Shown: positions 4,975 through 5,567 of the stretch, in pieces
Position numbering within the stretch: position 1 is the first letter of the stretch
Layout of the letters: the number at the start of each line of letters is the position of its first letter
DNA from: Deltaproteobacteria bacterium
GTDB taxonomy: Bacteria > Myxococcota_A > Polyangia > Polyangiales > Houyiibacteriaceae
NCBI GenBank assembly: GCA_003647035.1
Contig: QMMB01000247.1
Location: 1-5,567, forward strand
Length of the DNA stretch: 5,567 nucleotides
Direction: 5' to 3'
Notes under the pieces: model-generated
The model's database searches: none
What the model was told of the DNA's origin: nothing
What the model saw: the letters and a program-made list of their open reading frames with translations, nothing else
Made by a program: the position numbers and the translations under genes

Positions 4975-5567
4975 TCAGTTCGCGGAGAAGACGATCGGGA
5001 ACTTCGCGGGTCCGCCTTCCGAAGACGCCGGGAAGCGCCACCGCCGCACCGAGGCTTCCACACATGCCGCCAGGCCGCCGGGACCCGTCCCCACAGCGTT
5101 CACCGCCTTGACACGCCCCGAAGCGGCAACGGTCACCGTCACGTCCAAACGGACCGAAGGCGGTGATTGCTGACCGCGAATCGATCGCTCGTAGCAACGC
5201 TGCAGGCGGGGCTTGTTCGTCGTCACCGTCGCTCGAACCCCGTCGCCGTCGAGCGGAGGCTTGTTGCTTTGCGTGGCTCCCGATTTCTCGACTGCGATCT
5301 TGGCGGGCGCCGCATCTACACTCGAGTCAAAGTCGGCGAGAAGCTTCTGATCAGCATCGCTCAGCGAGTCACTTGGCGCCGGAGCGACGGCGGGCTTGGG
5401 ACGCGGAGCACGTCGGACCTTTGGCTTGCGCGGCCTGGCCGGCGCCATCTTCGGGCCATCGTCCGCGGGGATCACTGGCTCGACCGCAAGCACGGCGTCG
5501 ACTGCTGCGACTTGATCGCCTTCGACCGATTCGCCTTCGACTGATTCGCCTTCGACTGATTCGCCTC
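4975..5567 (-). CDS. AgmX/PglI C-terminal (TonB-like tail) protein, 5' end beyond right edge
   Basis: The open frame continues past the window edge, so the gene is partial; 196 whole residues are visible (numbered here from the first whole codon at 5565). Residues 1-20 carry an acidic pentapeptide repeat (GESVE). Residues about 40-64 are a Pro/Arg/Lys/Ala-rich linker (PRKPKVRRAPRPKP) of the kind that spans the periplasm in TonB-like proteins. Residues about 108-196 form the C-terminal domain. It has LQRCYER (C124, Y125), strand-rich VRLDVTVTVAASGRVKAV, then LAACVEASVRRWRFP (C168, W176, F178-P179) and a PIVFSAN end. This C-Y...C...W-x-F-P layout matches the AgmX/PglI C-terminal domain of Myxococcota; AgmX is linked to gliding motility. 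The two cysteines could form a disulfide in the periplasm. A GTG at 5493 could be read as a start but the repeat upstream is clearly in frame, so the true start lies outside. First visible gene of the hpt-PLD operon. Confidence 0.82.
   Translation of the reverse strand, partial: GESVEGESVEGESVEGDQVAAVDAVLAVEPVIPADDGPKMAPARPRKPKVRRAPRPKPAVAPAPSDSLSDADQKLLADFDSSVDAAPAKIAVEKSGATQSNKPPLDGDGVRATVTTNKPRLQRCYERSIRGQQSPPSVRLDVTVTVAASGRVKAVNAVGTGPGGLAACVEASVRRWRFPASSEGGPAKFPIVFSAN
5521..5567 (-). repeat. 15-bp in-frame tandem repeat coding GESVE
   Basis: On the plus strand TTCGACYGATTCGCC occurs three times in a row (5521-5535, 5536-5550, 5551-5565), with one C/T difference in the first copy, and a fourth copy begins at 5566. 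A decayed unit (5506-5520, coding GDQVA) precedes them. Read on the minus strand each unit codes the pentapeptide GESVE. Because the unit is a multiple of three, copy-number change would alter protein length without a frameshift. Confidence 0.85.

Noticed and set aside
4965..5063. Upstream extension of hpt by 33 residues
   Set aside because: It overlaps the AgmX/PglI-tail coding region, is Arg/Ser-rich and unconserved in character, and the protein from ATG 4964 already has the normal length.
1..5567. Hidden defence system, CRISPR array, transposon or phage genes
   Set aside because: Although a PLD domain occurs in some defence nucleases, this one has lipid-synthase-like surroundings (GRNAGDEYF, GSANLD). 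No repeat-spacer pattern, helicase, methylase, transposase or integrase sequence is present.

Overview
This is a high-GC bacterial chromosomal window that reads like a member of the Myxococcota (former Deltaproteobacteria). The best lineage clue is the gene at the right edge. Its C-terminal domain resembles the AgmX/PglI C-terminal (TonB-like) domain that is abundant in myxobacteria. The predicted DUF4412 exoprotein and the acidic-tailed lipoprotein fit that assignment but do not prove it. The assignment rests on reading the proteins; no database search was run.

Layout. Left edge, minus strand: the first 25 codons of a TM2-domain membrane protein (1-75) run off the window. Upstream of it is rpmG for ribosomal protein L33 (157-318), with a likely hairpin terminator at its stop codon, a candidate promoter (354-381), and a hairpin predicted to lie at the very 5' end of its mRNA. 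Diverging from rpmG, on the plus strand, are two envelope-protein genes: a secreted DUF4412-like protein (463-1155) and a lipoprotein (1227-2252).

From 2243 to the right edge all genes are on the minus strand and look like one operon, read right to left. It starts with the partial AgmX/PglI-tail protein (4975-5567). Ten bases later comes hypoxanthine phosphoribosyltransferase hpt (4440-4964). Nineteen bases after that comes a 725-residue phospholipase D/cardiolipin-synthase-like protein (2243-4420). The last gene meets the lipoprotein gene tail to tail, and the two overlap by 10 bp.

Most of the window is ordinary housekeeping and envelope biology. The most unusual item is the PLD-family protein. 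Its two HKD motifs are intact, but they follow about 320 residues that standard cardiolipin synthases lack. I read that region as a beta-sandwich followed by a Rossmann-like fold resembling a decayed HAD/APP1-type lipid phosphatase. The next most notable are an in-frame 15-bp tandem repeat at the right edge and the short rpmG leader hairpin. I found no tRNA, rRNA, CRISPR array, insertion sequence, transposase, integrase or defence system. No intergenic stretch exceeds about 150 bp.
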